Source: Streptomyces sp. SirexAA-E
Lineage (GTDB): Bacteria; Actinomycetota; Actinomycetes; Streptomycetales; Streptomycetaceae
Reading direction: 5' to 3'
DNA: 64,000 bases
Assembly: GCF_000177195.2 (NCBI RefSeq)
Contig: NC_015953.1
Location: 6,572,001-6,636,000, forward strand
The position numbers and the translations under genes were made by a program. Every line of letters begins with the position of its first letter. Positions within the stretch are counted from its first letter, which is position 1. Shown here piece after piece: positions 36,027-44,269 of the stretch. The notes beneath the pieces were generated by a model. That model saw nothing but the letters and a program-made list of their open reading frames with translations. It did no database searches and was not told the origin of the DNA.

Positions 36027-37138
36027 CCCGTCCCGCGGTCCGGCCCGACCGGATCGTCGCCCTCGTCGTCGGCATCGAGCGGTACGAGGCCGGTGCGGCC
36101 TGGGATCTGCCGGGGCCCTGCCGGGACGCCCTGCGCTTCCGCGACTGGCTCCTGGGCCTGGGGGTGCCGGATTCGGCCGTCCTGCTCCACCTCGCCCCGC
36201 TGCCGGACTCCGCGCCTCCCGCCCCATACCGGCCGGCCGGCCACGACAGCCTGCGCCGGGCCCTGGTCACGGACATCCCGGCCCTCGGCAAGGACGCCCT
36301 GTGGGTCTGGTGGGGCGGCCACGGCGTCCTCGACACGGACGAACATCTGCGGCTCTACACCGCCGACGCCACCGTGGCCGACCGGCGCAACATCGACATC
36401 GAGTCGGCCCGCGCCCTGTACCGGACCGACGTGGTGGCGGGACTGGCACGGCAGATGTGGATGGCCGACGCCTGCCGGACCTTCGACGAACAGCACCACT
36501 TCCCCCAGACGCTGCCCCGTGAGCACCTGCCCATGGGCCGGCGCGTCCAGGCGCACGAACAGACCGTGATGCTCGCGGCGGGACGCGGACAGCGCGCGGC
36601 CAACGACCCGGAGCGCCGGCTCGGTTTGTTCTCGGACATTGTTCTGGAGGCGCTTCCGGCCGACCCGGTGCCCGACCCCGTGCCGCTCCTCCAGGACGTG
36701 GAGGCGAGGATGGGCGCGCTGCGGGCGGCCGGCCTCACCGATCAGCTGCCCGCCTACGTCCTGGAGAGACCGGGATGGACCCTGACCGGGCCGCCGGCCC
36801 CCTCCGCCCCGCCCGCCGAGGCCGCGCCGACGCCCACCCCGCCGGGCCACCCGATGCTCCGGCTCGTCGAGGCGCTGCTGGCGTATCCCCTGATGAGAGA
36901 CCGTGACGAACGGCAGGCACTGGTCAACGAACTCCCCGCGTCCGTCGTGTCCCGGATGCCACGGCACACCATGCCGCGCACCGACCTGGTGGGGATCCTG
37001 CGCACCCTCCGCCCACGGCCGGAGCGGTTGTGGGAGCTGTACGACGCCGTGACCCTGCTCGACGACGACCCGGTGCGCGCCGCCGAACTCAAGTCAGCCG
37101 TACAGGACTTCGCGGAAGGGGCCGCCCCGGGGGCGTGA
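36023..37138 (+). CDS. caspase-like peptidase with C-terminal effector-associated domain
   Basis: 371 residues from GTG 36023 (overlaps the hydrolase stop). The caspase fold starts IVALVVGIERYEAG; catalytic His100 lies in WVWWGGHGVLDTDEHLRLYT and catalytic Cys151 in WMADACRTFDEQ, the normal 51-residue spacing, then MLAAGRGQRAAND and LFSDIVLEALP. A Pro/Ala-rich linker (~255-275) leads to an ~85-residue EAD2-like domain (MLRLVEALLAYPLMRDRDER, RTDLVGILRTLRPRPERLWE) similar to the N-terminus of the VMAP. Homotypic EAD contact should recruit the protease, so this is the probable killing effector. Target proteins are unknown. Confidence 0.88.
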   Translation: MTRPAVRPDRIVALVVGIERYEAGAAWDLPGPCRDALRFRDWLLGLGVPDSAVLLHLAPLPDSAPPAPYRPAGHDSLRRALVTDIPALGKDALWVWWGGHGVLDTDEHLRLYTADATVADRRNIDIESARALYRTDVVAGLARQMWMADACRTFDEQHHFPQTLPREHLPMGRRVQAHEQTVMLAAGRGQRAANDPERRLGLFSDIVLEALPADPVPDPVPLLQDVEARMGALRAAGLTDQLPAYVLERPGWTLTGPPAPSAPPAEAAPTPTPPGHPMLRLVEALLAYPLMRDRDERQALVNELPASVVSRMPRHTMPRTDLVGILRTLRPRPERLWELYDAVTLLDDDPVRAAELKSAVQDFAEGAAPGA

Positions 37139-37239
37139 TCGGACGGCGTGATCACACGGGTTTCGGGAAGGGGTCCGAGTCGTCATGATGGAGTAAACGG
37201 TGGCATCCCGTGCCACCGCTCGCGAAGGGGGAGCGCGCC

Positions 37240-37428
37240 TTGCACCAGCCGGTACCCGCCGAGGGCACACCCGACCACCTCGAGTCCGACCTCATCGACC
37301 TGGCCTCCGTACGCGTCGCCGACCTGCGGCACCTCCGGACCGCCCCCGCGGGGCCACGCCTGCTCGCGGAACTCCGGCGCGCCCGGCACAACGCGATGGG
37401 CGGCAGCGAACCCGGACGTGCCGAATAG
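37240..37428 (+). CDS. FxsA-like small peptide, probable RiPP precursor
   Basis: 62 residues from TTG 37240, preceded by AAGGGGGAG; a GTG ten codons upstream overlaps that RBS. The middle has the FxsA-like leader pattern SDLIDLASVRVADLRHL, followed by LLAELRRARHNAMGG and the acidic end SEPGRAE. Unlike classical FxSxx-COOH precursors it does not end in FxSxx. It lies 40 bp upstream of the HExxH peptide-hydroxylase gene and downstream of the caspase gene. I infer that it is the substrate of that enzyme. No radical-SAM maturase (FxsB) is encoded nearby. Confidence 0.62.
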   Translation: MHQPVPAEGTPDHLESDLIDLASVRVADLRHLRTAPAGPRLLAELRRARHNAMGGSEPGRAE

Positions 37429-37468
37429 CCCCCCGGCCGAGCACGATCCGTCCACGACAGGGAGCGAG

Positions 37469-39226
37469 ATGTACGCCCCGATCCGTATGCCCGGCCCGCT
37501 GTTCGACGAGATCGCCGCCGGGGGTGGCTCGCCCGAGGCCGTCGCGTTCCTGGTGCGGGGCGAGCGCACCCGGCGCCTCCTGCTGCTGCGTGAACTCCTG
37601 GACCGGCTCGACGCGGACCCCGCGCTCCTCGGCCCCCTCGACGCGACCGCCGTCTGGTCCGCGCTGGAGGCGGCCGCCGCCCGCGCCCCCGGGCCGGTCG
37701 ACGACCTGCTGCTGAGCCCCCAGGTCGGCAGCTGGCTCGCCCACACCCTGCGACGGCTGCACGGCACGGCTTCCGGACCCCCGCTGTGGGCGGACGCCGG
37801 CCAGCTCGCCGCAGTGGCCGCGGCGGCCGCCGTCCACGCGGGCACGGAGGCCGAACTGCTGCTGCCCGCCCGGGGAGCGGCCGTCAGCCTGCCCGCGCTC
37901 GGCATGGTGCGGCTCCCCGGACCCGACGGCGACGACTTCCACGCCGTGCCGGCCCAGGCCCGCGGCGGCCGGATCACCGTCCACGGACCGCACGGGCCCG
38001 GCGTCACCGTACGACCGCTCGACGCGCCGGAGTCGGCCCACTGGATGCCGGTGCACCGGCTGGGAACCGGGCCCGGGCTCCCCGCCGTCCAGCTGGACGA
38101 CCTGGACCCGTACCGCGACCTGGACGAGCCCATCGCGCCCCATCGCCTCGGACCGGACGAGCTCCGTGCCTGGCACGGCCTGTTCCGGGAGGCCGTGGAG
38201 CTGCTGCGGCAGGACGGCGGTGCGGGCCCCGGCGGGCTGCGGCCCGAGGAGATCAGCCGGATCGTCCCCTGGCAGGCGAAGGACGGGGACGCCGGACTGC
38301 CGGTGCCGTCCTCGGGACTCAGCGCCTCCACCGGGGACGCGTTCGCCTCCATGGTGATCGCCCGTCCACAGGACCCCGTCGCGCTCGCCGAGACCCTCGT
38401 CCACGAGTTCCAGCACAGCAAACTGGGCGCCCTGCTCCACCTCTTCCCGCTCGTCGAGGACGAGGAACGGGCCGAACTCCACTACGCGCCCTGGCGTGCC
38501 GACCCCCGCCACCTGCCCGGACTCCTGCACGGTGCCTACGCCTTCGTGGGCGTCACCGGATTCTGGCGGGCCCGCACCCACGACGCGGACACGGGGCGGC
38601 GGGACCGGGCGGCGTTCCTCTTCGCGCTGCGCCGGCTCCAGACCCGCATGGTCCTGCGCACCCTGGCCACCCGGGCCCGTCTCACCGTCGCCGGGCAGCG
38701 GCTCGTCACCCGGCTGACCGGGACCGTCGACGGCTGGCTGCGCGAGCCGGTCGAGCCCGGTGCCCTGGCCAGGGCCCGGGCCTGTGCCGTCAGCCACCGG
38801 GTGGAGTGGCGGCTGCGCAACCTGCGGTGCGGTGAGGACGAGCGGGACCGCCTGGCCGAGGCGTGGCGTTCGGGGACCGCCCCGGTCCGGGGCGGCGAGC
38901 CGCTGGTCGTCCCGGGGAGCCGCGGTTACTGGCAGGACGACCGGGGCGCGCTGTTCAGCGTCCCGGAGCCGGACGCCGGGGCCGCGTCCACCGCCGACGC
39001 ACTGCTGGTCGCCGGGAACCCGGAGGCGGCCCGCTCGGCCTACGCGGCCCGCCTGCGCGGCCCGGGAGCGCCCGATCCGCACGTGATGGCCGGCTGGCTC
39101 CTCGCCCACACGGCGCTGCACCCGGCGGACCGGCGCCTCCTCGCCCGCCCCGAGCGGCTCGCGGCGCTGCTGGAAGCGGTGGAACCGGCCCGCTGGACGC
39201 GGGCGGCCCGCTGGCTGGCCGCATGA
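37469..39226 (+). CDS. HExxH-type peptide beta-hydroxylase (TIGR04267-like)
   Basis: 585 residues from ATG 37469 behind GGGAGCGAG. Alpha-helical N-terminal half; the catalytic region has ETLVHEFQHSKLGALLHLF (HEFQH at residues 312-316), an acidic follow-up LVEDEERAELHYAPWRADPR and HLPGLLHGAYAFVGVTGFWR. This is the arrangement of the HExxH family that modifies FxSxx-type peptides, annotated as alpha-ketoglutarate-dependent beta-hydroxylases. Despite the HExxH it is not expected to be a protease. Its precursor is probably the 62-residue peptide just upstream. It ends the conflict/RiPP block at a strong bidirectional terminator. Confidence 0.8.
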   Translation: MYAPIRMPGPLFDEIAAGGGSPEAVAFLVRGERTRRLLLLRELLDRLDADPALLGPLDATAVWSALEAAAARAPGPVDDLLLSPQVGSWLAHTLRRLHGTASGPPLWADAGQLAAVAAAAAVHAGTEAELLLPARGAAVSLPALGMVRLPGPDGDDFHAVPAQARGGRITVHGPHGPGVTVRPLDAPESAHWMPVHRLGTGPGLPAVQLDDLDPYRDLDEPIAPHRLGPDELRAWHGLFREAVELLRQDGGAGPGGLRPEEISRIVPWQAKDGDAGLPVPSSGLSASTGDAFASMVIARPQDPVALAETLVHEFQHSKLGALLHLFPLVEDEERAELHYAPWRADPRHLPGLLHGAYAFVGVTGFWRARTHDADTGRRDRAAFLFALRRLQTRMVLRTLATRARLTVAGQRLVTRLTGTVDGWLREPVEPGALARARACAVSHRVEWRLRNLRCGEDERDRLAEAWRSGTAPVRGGEPLVVPGSRGYWQDDRGALFSVPEPDAGAASTADALLVAGNPEAARSAYAARLRGPGAPDPHVMAGWLLAHTALHPADRRLLARPERLAALLEAVEPARWTRAARWLAA

Positions 39227-39236
39227 CACCACGGCA

Positions 39237-39275
39237 GGGCCGGCCGGGGTGCCGGTGAGCGCCCCCGGCCGGCCC
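39237..39275. terminator. bidirectional hairpin terminator
   Basis: GGGCCGGCCGGGG and CCCCGGCCGGCCC pair over 13 bp across a 13-nt loop, between the plus-strand hydroxylase gene (stop 39226) and the minus-strand GH12 gene (stop 39280). Confidence 0.8.
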
Positions 39276-39279
39276 CGGA

Positions 39280-39987
39280 TCAGCTCGCCGAGACGCCGAA
39301 GCCCTTGGTCACGAAGTCCAGGCCGCCCGGCGACGAGGTGATCTCGTAACCGAACTGCACGTCGCCGATGGTCTCGTCGCCCCACCAGCCCTTCGTGTCC
39401 TTGATCCACTTCAGGACGGGCAGGATGTCCACGGTGCCGGACGCCGAGTCGGAGGTCCGCAGGAACGAGAAGACCTCGTTGGCCCCGTTGTCACCCTTGT
39501 AGACGTCCCAGGTGTGCCCGCCCAGGGACACCGTCCCCTGTGAGGTGCCGAGCGGGCCCACCGCGCCGTTGTAGTTGACCCAGAGCATCACCTCGTAGTC
39601 GTAGTCGCTGTCCCAGATGTCGTACGACGTGTTGTAGGCGCCCGAGGACGGCACGCTCACGTCGTACGTGCTGGACAGCGACGAGAGAGAGCTGATCGGC
39701 TTGTTCACGGTCTTCTTGGCGTTCGGGTAGGACTTGATGCCGCCGGTGCCCGGGTGGTTCGCCGAAACGCCCCAGTCGCTCGCGGAGTTCGCCCAGATCG
39801 TCTGTGTCCCCGCGCCGGAACCCCAGATGTTGTTGTAGAGGACGTAGCCGTCGGACGTCGTCCAGTTGCCCCACTGGTCCGAGGAGGACCAGGCGGCGGC
39901 CTGGGCGGGCGCGGCGGCGAAGCCGATCAGGGCGGCCACCGCCGCCGCGGGGGCGAGCAGTAGCCGGGTGAGGGTCGGTCGTGCCAT
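39280..39987 (-). CDS. secreted GH12 endoglucanase/xyloglucanase
   Basis: 235 residues from ATG 39987 with GGAAGGGAC upstream. The signal peptide (LLLAPAAAVAALIGFAAAPA) with AQA cleavage is clear. The mature domain is a GH12 jelly-roll: WSSSDQWGNWTTSDGYVLYN, YDYEVMLWVNYNG with nucleophile E132, and DVQFGYEITSSPGG with acid/base E215. It lacks the CBM2 tail found on many Streptomyces GH12 enzymes. As last gene of the minus-strand operon it is the extracellular enzyme that would cut xyloglucan chains into importable oligosaccharides. Confidence 0.9.
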   Translation of the reverse strand: MARPTLTRLLLAPAAAVAALIGFAAAPAQAAAWSSSDQWGNWTTSDGYVLYNNIWGSGAGTQTIWANSASDWGVSANHPGTGGIKSYPNAKKTVNKPISSLSSLSSTYDVSVPSSGAYNTSYDIWDSDYDYEVMLWVNYNGAVGPLGTSQGTVSLGGHTWDVYKGDNGANEVFSFLRTSDSASGTVDILPVLKWIKDTKGWWGDETIGDVQFGYEITSSPGGLDFVTKGFGVSAS

Positions 39988-40021
39988 GGGGTGTCCCTTC
40001 CATGTGGGGATGGAGGATGTA

Positions 40022-42241
40022 CTACCGCGGCCCCAGGGTGAGGACGCGGTCCACACCGGCGGTCAGCTCCAGAGGGGCCGAAGGTCCACCGGTGCGGGTC
40101 TCGGTGAGGGCGAACGCGTCACCCGTGCGCAGATCGACGCGGACGTCACGGCTGGGACGCAGCACCGCCGTGGCACCCGCCTCGGACCAGCTCAGGTCCA
40201 GACCGGCGCCGAACCGCGTGCGCAGACCCCGCAGTTCGCCGGACGGGTAGGCGGCGAGCGGGGCCGGCAGCAGCACCAGACGGCCCGGCGTGGACTGGAC
40301 GAGCGACTCGACGACGGCGGACGGCAGGGTGTGCGCCGCGTCCGCGTTGTAGACGTCGCGGCCCGGGTAATGGGCGCTCATCAGTGAGTCGTGGAAGAAG
40401 TCGCCGCCCAGCACCGCGTCCAGCGCTCCCGCCACCCGCGCCGGGTCCCGCAGCCGCGCCGCGATCAGCGCCTGGTGCAGGTGCCCGTGCGCGGAGTCGT
40501 TCTCCGACCCGCGCAGCTCCAGGGCGAGGTGTGCGGCGGCCGCCTCCTCGGGGGTGTCGTACGGATTGATCTCGCCCAGCGGCCACACCGGGTACAGATG
40601 GCTGAGATGGCGGTGGTCGTACGTCTCCTCCAGGCCCGGCCACGCCCACTCGGCGAGCGCGCCGTCCGCGTTCACCAGGTAGCCGGGCAGCCGGCCGGCG
40701 AGCGCGCGCCAGTGGCCGGCGGACGGATGGTCCGGCGCGTGCGCGGCCGCCGTGGTCAGGGCGTGCCGGGCCGCCGCGATGTCCATGGTGGCGTTGACCG
40801 TGCCCCAGCTCGCGTTGGCCGGCCGGTTCTCCGGGGAGTACGACGGGACGACGGCCAGCTGCCCGTCCGGGTCCTCGCGGGTCAGGAAGTCCTCGTAGAA
40901 CAGCGCCGCCTCGACCAGGGCGCCGGTCAACCGCGCGTCCGGCGTCCCCGTCGCCACCTCCGCGTGCTCCACGAGCGGCTGGAGCAGCCAGTCGGCCCCC
41001 GCCGTCCACAGGTGCAGCGGATAGGCGCGCTGGAAGTGCTTGGTGTGCCCCGACTCGCCGTCCGTGTGGGAGGGCGCGACGATGCCCCGCGCGCCGAAGA
41101 TCGCCCGAGCGTTGTCCCGCCAGTCCGGCAGCTGCCGGTACACGAGGGACGCGTGCGCCTCGCCGACCTCGGGCAGGGCGGCCACCGCCGCCGAGGAGAT
41201 CTGGAGGTTGAGATTGGCGTTCGTGGTGAACGCCCCTGACCAGGCGGTGTCCCAGTCACCCGTCCACAGCCCGGTCAGCCGCGGCGGCAGCGTCCCGGAG
41301 GCGGACAGCAGGTGGTAGCGGCCCGCCGCGAAGAGGCGTTCCAGCAGCGCCGGGCTCTTCGGGCGGCGCAGCAGCTCGCTGCCCGGCAGCTCCCGCTCAC
41401 CGGCCGCGTCCCGCAGTGCGAGGGACGCCCTCCCGTACGCGGCGCGGTGCGGCGTACGGTGCCGGTCGAGCAGCGCCGCGTACCCCCCGTCCGGCAGGTC
41501 CGCCCACAGGGGGCCGGCGTCGAGGCCGCCGGCCCCCCGGCGTACCCGGGTCGTCAGCGTCAGGCTCCGCGCCCCCTCGACCCGGATGCCGTCACCCGCC
41601 ACGGACACGGTGCCGCCGTCCACCCAGGCCACCGTCACGCCTGTGTACGCCGACCCGCCGTCCGGGTAACCCACCCGCAGGGCGAGGCGCGCGCCGTCCG
41701 GGGTCAGCACCGTCGAGCGCCCCACCGCCAGTCCGGCCGGTGCTCCCGGCAGCCGGGGGTCGAGCCAGACCTCCGCGCTCAGGGCGAGATCCGTGACGTG
41801 CTGCACGACCACGTCGTCGGACCGCGACACGAACACCCGGCTGTGCCACGCCTCGTACGACGCGCTGACCTCACCCGTGGTGAAGTCGACCTCGCGCCGG
41901 TATCCGGCGACCGCCTCGTGCAGACCCCGGCCGCGGCGGATCCGGGTCTGGAACGCCGGGTGGAAGGGCTGCACCCAGACCAGCGGCCTGCCCGCCCCGA
42001 ACTCCTCGGCGGCCGTCACGTCACCGTCCAGCAACGCGTCCTGGAGGCGGCCCAGCCGGTCCGCGAGCTCCGGCGGGCGCACGGACCCGCTGCCGTTGGG
42101 CCGCACCAGGCCGTGGTGGTTGACGATCACCCGGTCGTCCGCCGGATCGCCGTACACCATCGCCCCGTGGCTGCCGTTGCCGCTGAGGAACGCGTCCTCC
42201 CAGCGGGCGGCGGGGGCCGGCTCCCACGTACCGTCGATCAT
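40022..42241 (-). CDS. GH95 glycoside hydrolase (alpha-L-fucosidase-like)
   Basis: 739 residues; ATG 42241 overlaps the GH42 stop by 4 nt. The N-terminal beta-domain begins WEDAFLSGNGSHGAMVYGDP and DRVIVNHHGLVRPN, typical of GH95. The catalytic (alpha/alpha)6 barrel carries LWTGDWDTAWSGAFTTNANL, VVPSYSPENRPANASWGTVNATMD (key Glu/Asn/Asp), and HLSHLYPVWPLGEI. No signal peptide, so it is cytoplasmic and acts on imported oligosaccharides. GH95 enzymes remove alpha-1,2-L-fucose (or L-galactose) from xyloglucan side chains, which fits the GH42/GH31/GH3 neighbours. Confidence 0.88.
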   Translation of the reverse strand: MIDGTWEPAPAARWEDAFLSGNGSHGAMVYGDPADDRVIVNHHGLVRPNGSGSVRPPELADRLGRLQDALLDGDVTAAEEFGAGRPLVWVQPFHPAFQTRIRRGRGLHEAVAGYRREVDFTTGEVSASYEAWHSRVFVSRSDDVVVQHVTDLALSAEVWLDPRLPGAPAGLAVGRSTVLTPDGARLALRVGYPDGGSAYTGVTVAWVDGGTVSVAGDGIRVEGARSLTLTTRVRRGAGGLDAGPLWADLPDGGYAALLDRHRTPHRAAYGRASLALRDAAGERELPGSELLRRPKSPALLERLFAAGRYHLLSASGTLPPRLTGLWTGDWDTAWSGAFTTNANLNLQISSAAVAALPEVGEAHASLVYRQLPDWRDNARAIFGARGIVAPSHTDGESGHTKHFQRAYPLHLWTAGADWLLQPLVEHAEVATGTPDARLTGALVEAALFYEDFLTREDPDGQLAVVPSYSPENRPANASWGTVNATMDIAAARHALTTAAAHAPDHPSAGHWRALAGRLPGYLVNADGALAEWAWPGLEETYDHRHLSHLYPVWPLGEINPYDTPEEAAAAHLALELRGSENDSAHGHLHQALIAARLRDPARVAGALDAVLGGDFFHDSLMSAHYPGRDVYNADAAHTLPSAVVESLVQSTPGRLVLLPAPLAAYPSGELRGLRTRFGAGLDLSWSEAGATAVLRPSRDVRVDLRTGDAFALTETRTGGPSAPLELTAGVDRVLTLGPR

Positions 42242-44214
42242 GCCGGGAGCTCTCTCAGCACCGCGACCCCGTACCGGCCCAGCGCCACCCGGCCGTCGGC
42301 GTCCGCGCCCGTGAGCAGGTCCGTGTACCGTCCGGGCAGCTCCACCGTCACCGGGGAGCGCCCGTGGTGTAGCAGAAACAGCAGCGCACCCCGGCGCACC
42401 GCCTCCACTTCCTCGGGCAGCCCCTCCAGCACCGGGCGCACACCCGCGCTCGCCGTCACCCGGCCGAGCAGCGCACGCAGCGCCGGGGGCTGCGGCAGCG
42501 TCGAGACGTACCACGCGGAGCCCTTGCGCAGCACCGCGGGAAGCCCGTCCAGCTCGCCGCCCCGGTAGGCGGCCACCGTCTCCGCGCTGCCGTCCGGCTC
42601 CAGCTCCTCCGACCACAGGGTGCCCTCGAAGCCGTCGCACCCCACCACCTGGTCCTCGTCCACCGGCCACCACTCGTGCACCGTGCGGATGCCGAACAGC
42701 CCGCGCAGCCGGGCGTCCATGCCACCGGGCCTGACCCGGTCGTCCTCGTCCGCGATGCCCGTGAAGAACCCGCAGACCAGCGTGCCGCCGCCCCGTACGA
42801 AGGCGACCAGGTTGTCGATCGCCGCGTCGCGCAGGAGATAGAGCTGCGGCACGACGACCACGCGGTACGCGCCGAGGGCGGCGTCCGGGCGGGCGAACTC
42901 CACCGCCGTGCCGTTCTCCCACAGCCCCCGGTGCCAGGCCTGCACGAGGGAGGTGTAGTCGACCAGCGAGGACAGCCGGCCCTCCTGGGCGCTCGCCCAC
43001 CACGCGTCCCAGTCGTGCAGCACCGCGACCTCCGCCCGCACCGCCGTACCGGCCACCTCGGCGCCGATCAGGGCGAGTTCGGCACCGATCCGCTTGACCT
43101 CCCGGAAGGTGCGCCCGTGCTCACCGGCGTGCGGCAGCATCGCGGAGTGGAACTTCTCCGCGCCCTGCCGGGACTGCCGCCACTGGAAGTAGCAGACCGC
43201 GTCGGCGCCACGCGCCACCGACTGGAGCGACCAGAGCCGGTTCAGACCCGCCGGCTTCGGGTGGTTGACGGGGCGCCAGTTGACGCCGCCCGCCGCCTGC
43301 TCCATCAGCATCCACGGCCCGCCGGCCTGCGAGCGCGTCATGTCGGCGAGCATCGCGTTGTACTGCCCGCCCAGCGGATCCGTCGCGTCCGGATAGACGT
43401 CCACGGAGACCACGTCCTCCTGCTCCGCCCACGCCCAGCCGTCCTGACCGGCCCAGAGCGGCATGAAGTTGGTGGTCACCGGGATGTGCGGGGTGTGCCG
43501 GGCCACGACGTCGCGTTCGGCGGTGAAGCACTCCATCAGCGCGTCGGAGGTGAACCGCTTGAAGTCCAGCACCTGCGCCGGATTGCGCATGTACTGGGCC
43601 GTGCGGGGCGGCAGGATCTCGGACCAGGTGTCGTACCGCTGGCTCCAGAAGGCGGTGCCCCACGCCTCGTTGAGCGCGTCGGGCGTGGCGTACCGCGCGG
43701 TCAGCCAGCGGCGGAAGTGGGCGGCCGTCTCGTCGCACCAGCAGTGCGTGCAGTACTCGTTGTTGATGTGCCACACGGTGAGTGCCGGATGGTCCGCGTA
43801 CCGCGCCGCCAGGTCCTCGGTGAGCGCGGTGGCGTAACGGCGGTAGACCGGAGAGCTCGGACAGAAGTGCTGGCGCGAACCGTAGGAGACCACCGTGCCG
43901 TCCTCCGCACGCGGCAGGGTCTCCGGGTGCAGCGCGCCCATCCACGGCGGCGGGGACGAGGTGGGCGTGGCGAGGACCACCCCGATGCCGTGCGCGTGCA
44001 GCAGGTCCATCAGCCGGTCCAGCCATCCGAACTCCCGTGCGCCCGGGCGCGGTTCGATCGTCGCCCAGGAGAACACCCCCACGGTGACTGAGTTGACCCC
44101 GGCTTCCTCCATCAGCCGGACGTCGTCGGCCCACACCTCCTCGGGCCACTGCTCGGGGTTGTAGTCGCCTCCGAAGAGGAGGCGGCCACGGGTGGCGTCG
44201 TGCAGGGAGGGCAT
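42238..44214 (-). CDS. GH42 beta-galactosidase
   Basis: 658 residues from ATG 44214. The catalytic TIM barrel is clear: GGDYNPEQWPEEVWADDVRL, PTSSPPPWMGALHPETLP, acid/base Glu in WHINNEYCTHCWC (with zinc-type Cys cluster), and nucleophile Glu in PWMLMEQAAGGVNWRPVN. A trimerisation domain (VVVVPQLYLLRDAAIDNLVA) and a C-terminal beta-domain follow. No signal peptide. It should strip terminal beta-galactose from imported xyloglucan oligosaccharides. It lies 55 bp after the permease gene and is coupled to GH95. Confidence 0.92.
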   Translation of the reverse strand: MPSLHDATRGRLLFGGDYNPEQWPEEVWADDVRLMEEAGVNSVTVGVFSWATIEPRPGAREFGWLDRLMDLLHAHGIGVVLATPTSSPPPWMGALHPETLPRAEDGTVVSYGSRQHFCPSSPVYRRYATALTEDLAARYADHPALTVWHINNEYCTHCWCDETAAHFRRWLTARYATPDALNEAWGTAFWSQRYDTWSEILPPRTAQYMRNPAQVLDFKRFTSDALMECFTAERDVVARHTPHIPVTTNFMPLWAGQDGWAWAEQEDVVSVDVYPDATDPLGGQYNAMLADMTRSQAGGPWMLMEQAAGGVNWRPVNHPKPAGLNRLWSLQSVARGADAVCYFQWRQSRQGAEKFHSAMLPHAGEHGRTFREVKRIGAELALIGAEVAGTAVRAEVAVLHDWDAWWASAQEGRLSSLVDYTSLVQAWHRGLWENGTAVEFARPDAALGAYRVVVVPQLYLLRDAAIDNLVAFVRGGGTLVCGFFTGIADEDDRVRPGGMDARLRGLFGIRTVHEWWPVDEDQVVGCDGFEGTLWSEELEPDGSAETVAAYRGGELDGLPAVLRKGSAWYVSTLPQPPALRALLGRVTASAGVRPVLEGLPEEVEAVRRGALLFLLHHGRSPVTVELPGRYTDLLTGADADGRVALGRYGVAVLRELPA

Positions 44215-44269
44215 GGACGTCTCGTTCCTGATGTCGTACGGGCTGCCGGGGGAGCGGGAGGCGGCGGGC

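Noticed and set aside
42242..43003. Upstream extension of the GH95 frame through the GH42 gene
   Set aside because: Overlaps well-supported GH42 coding sequence; the ATG at 42241 with ATGA coupling is the natural start.
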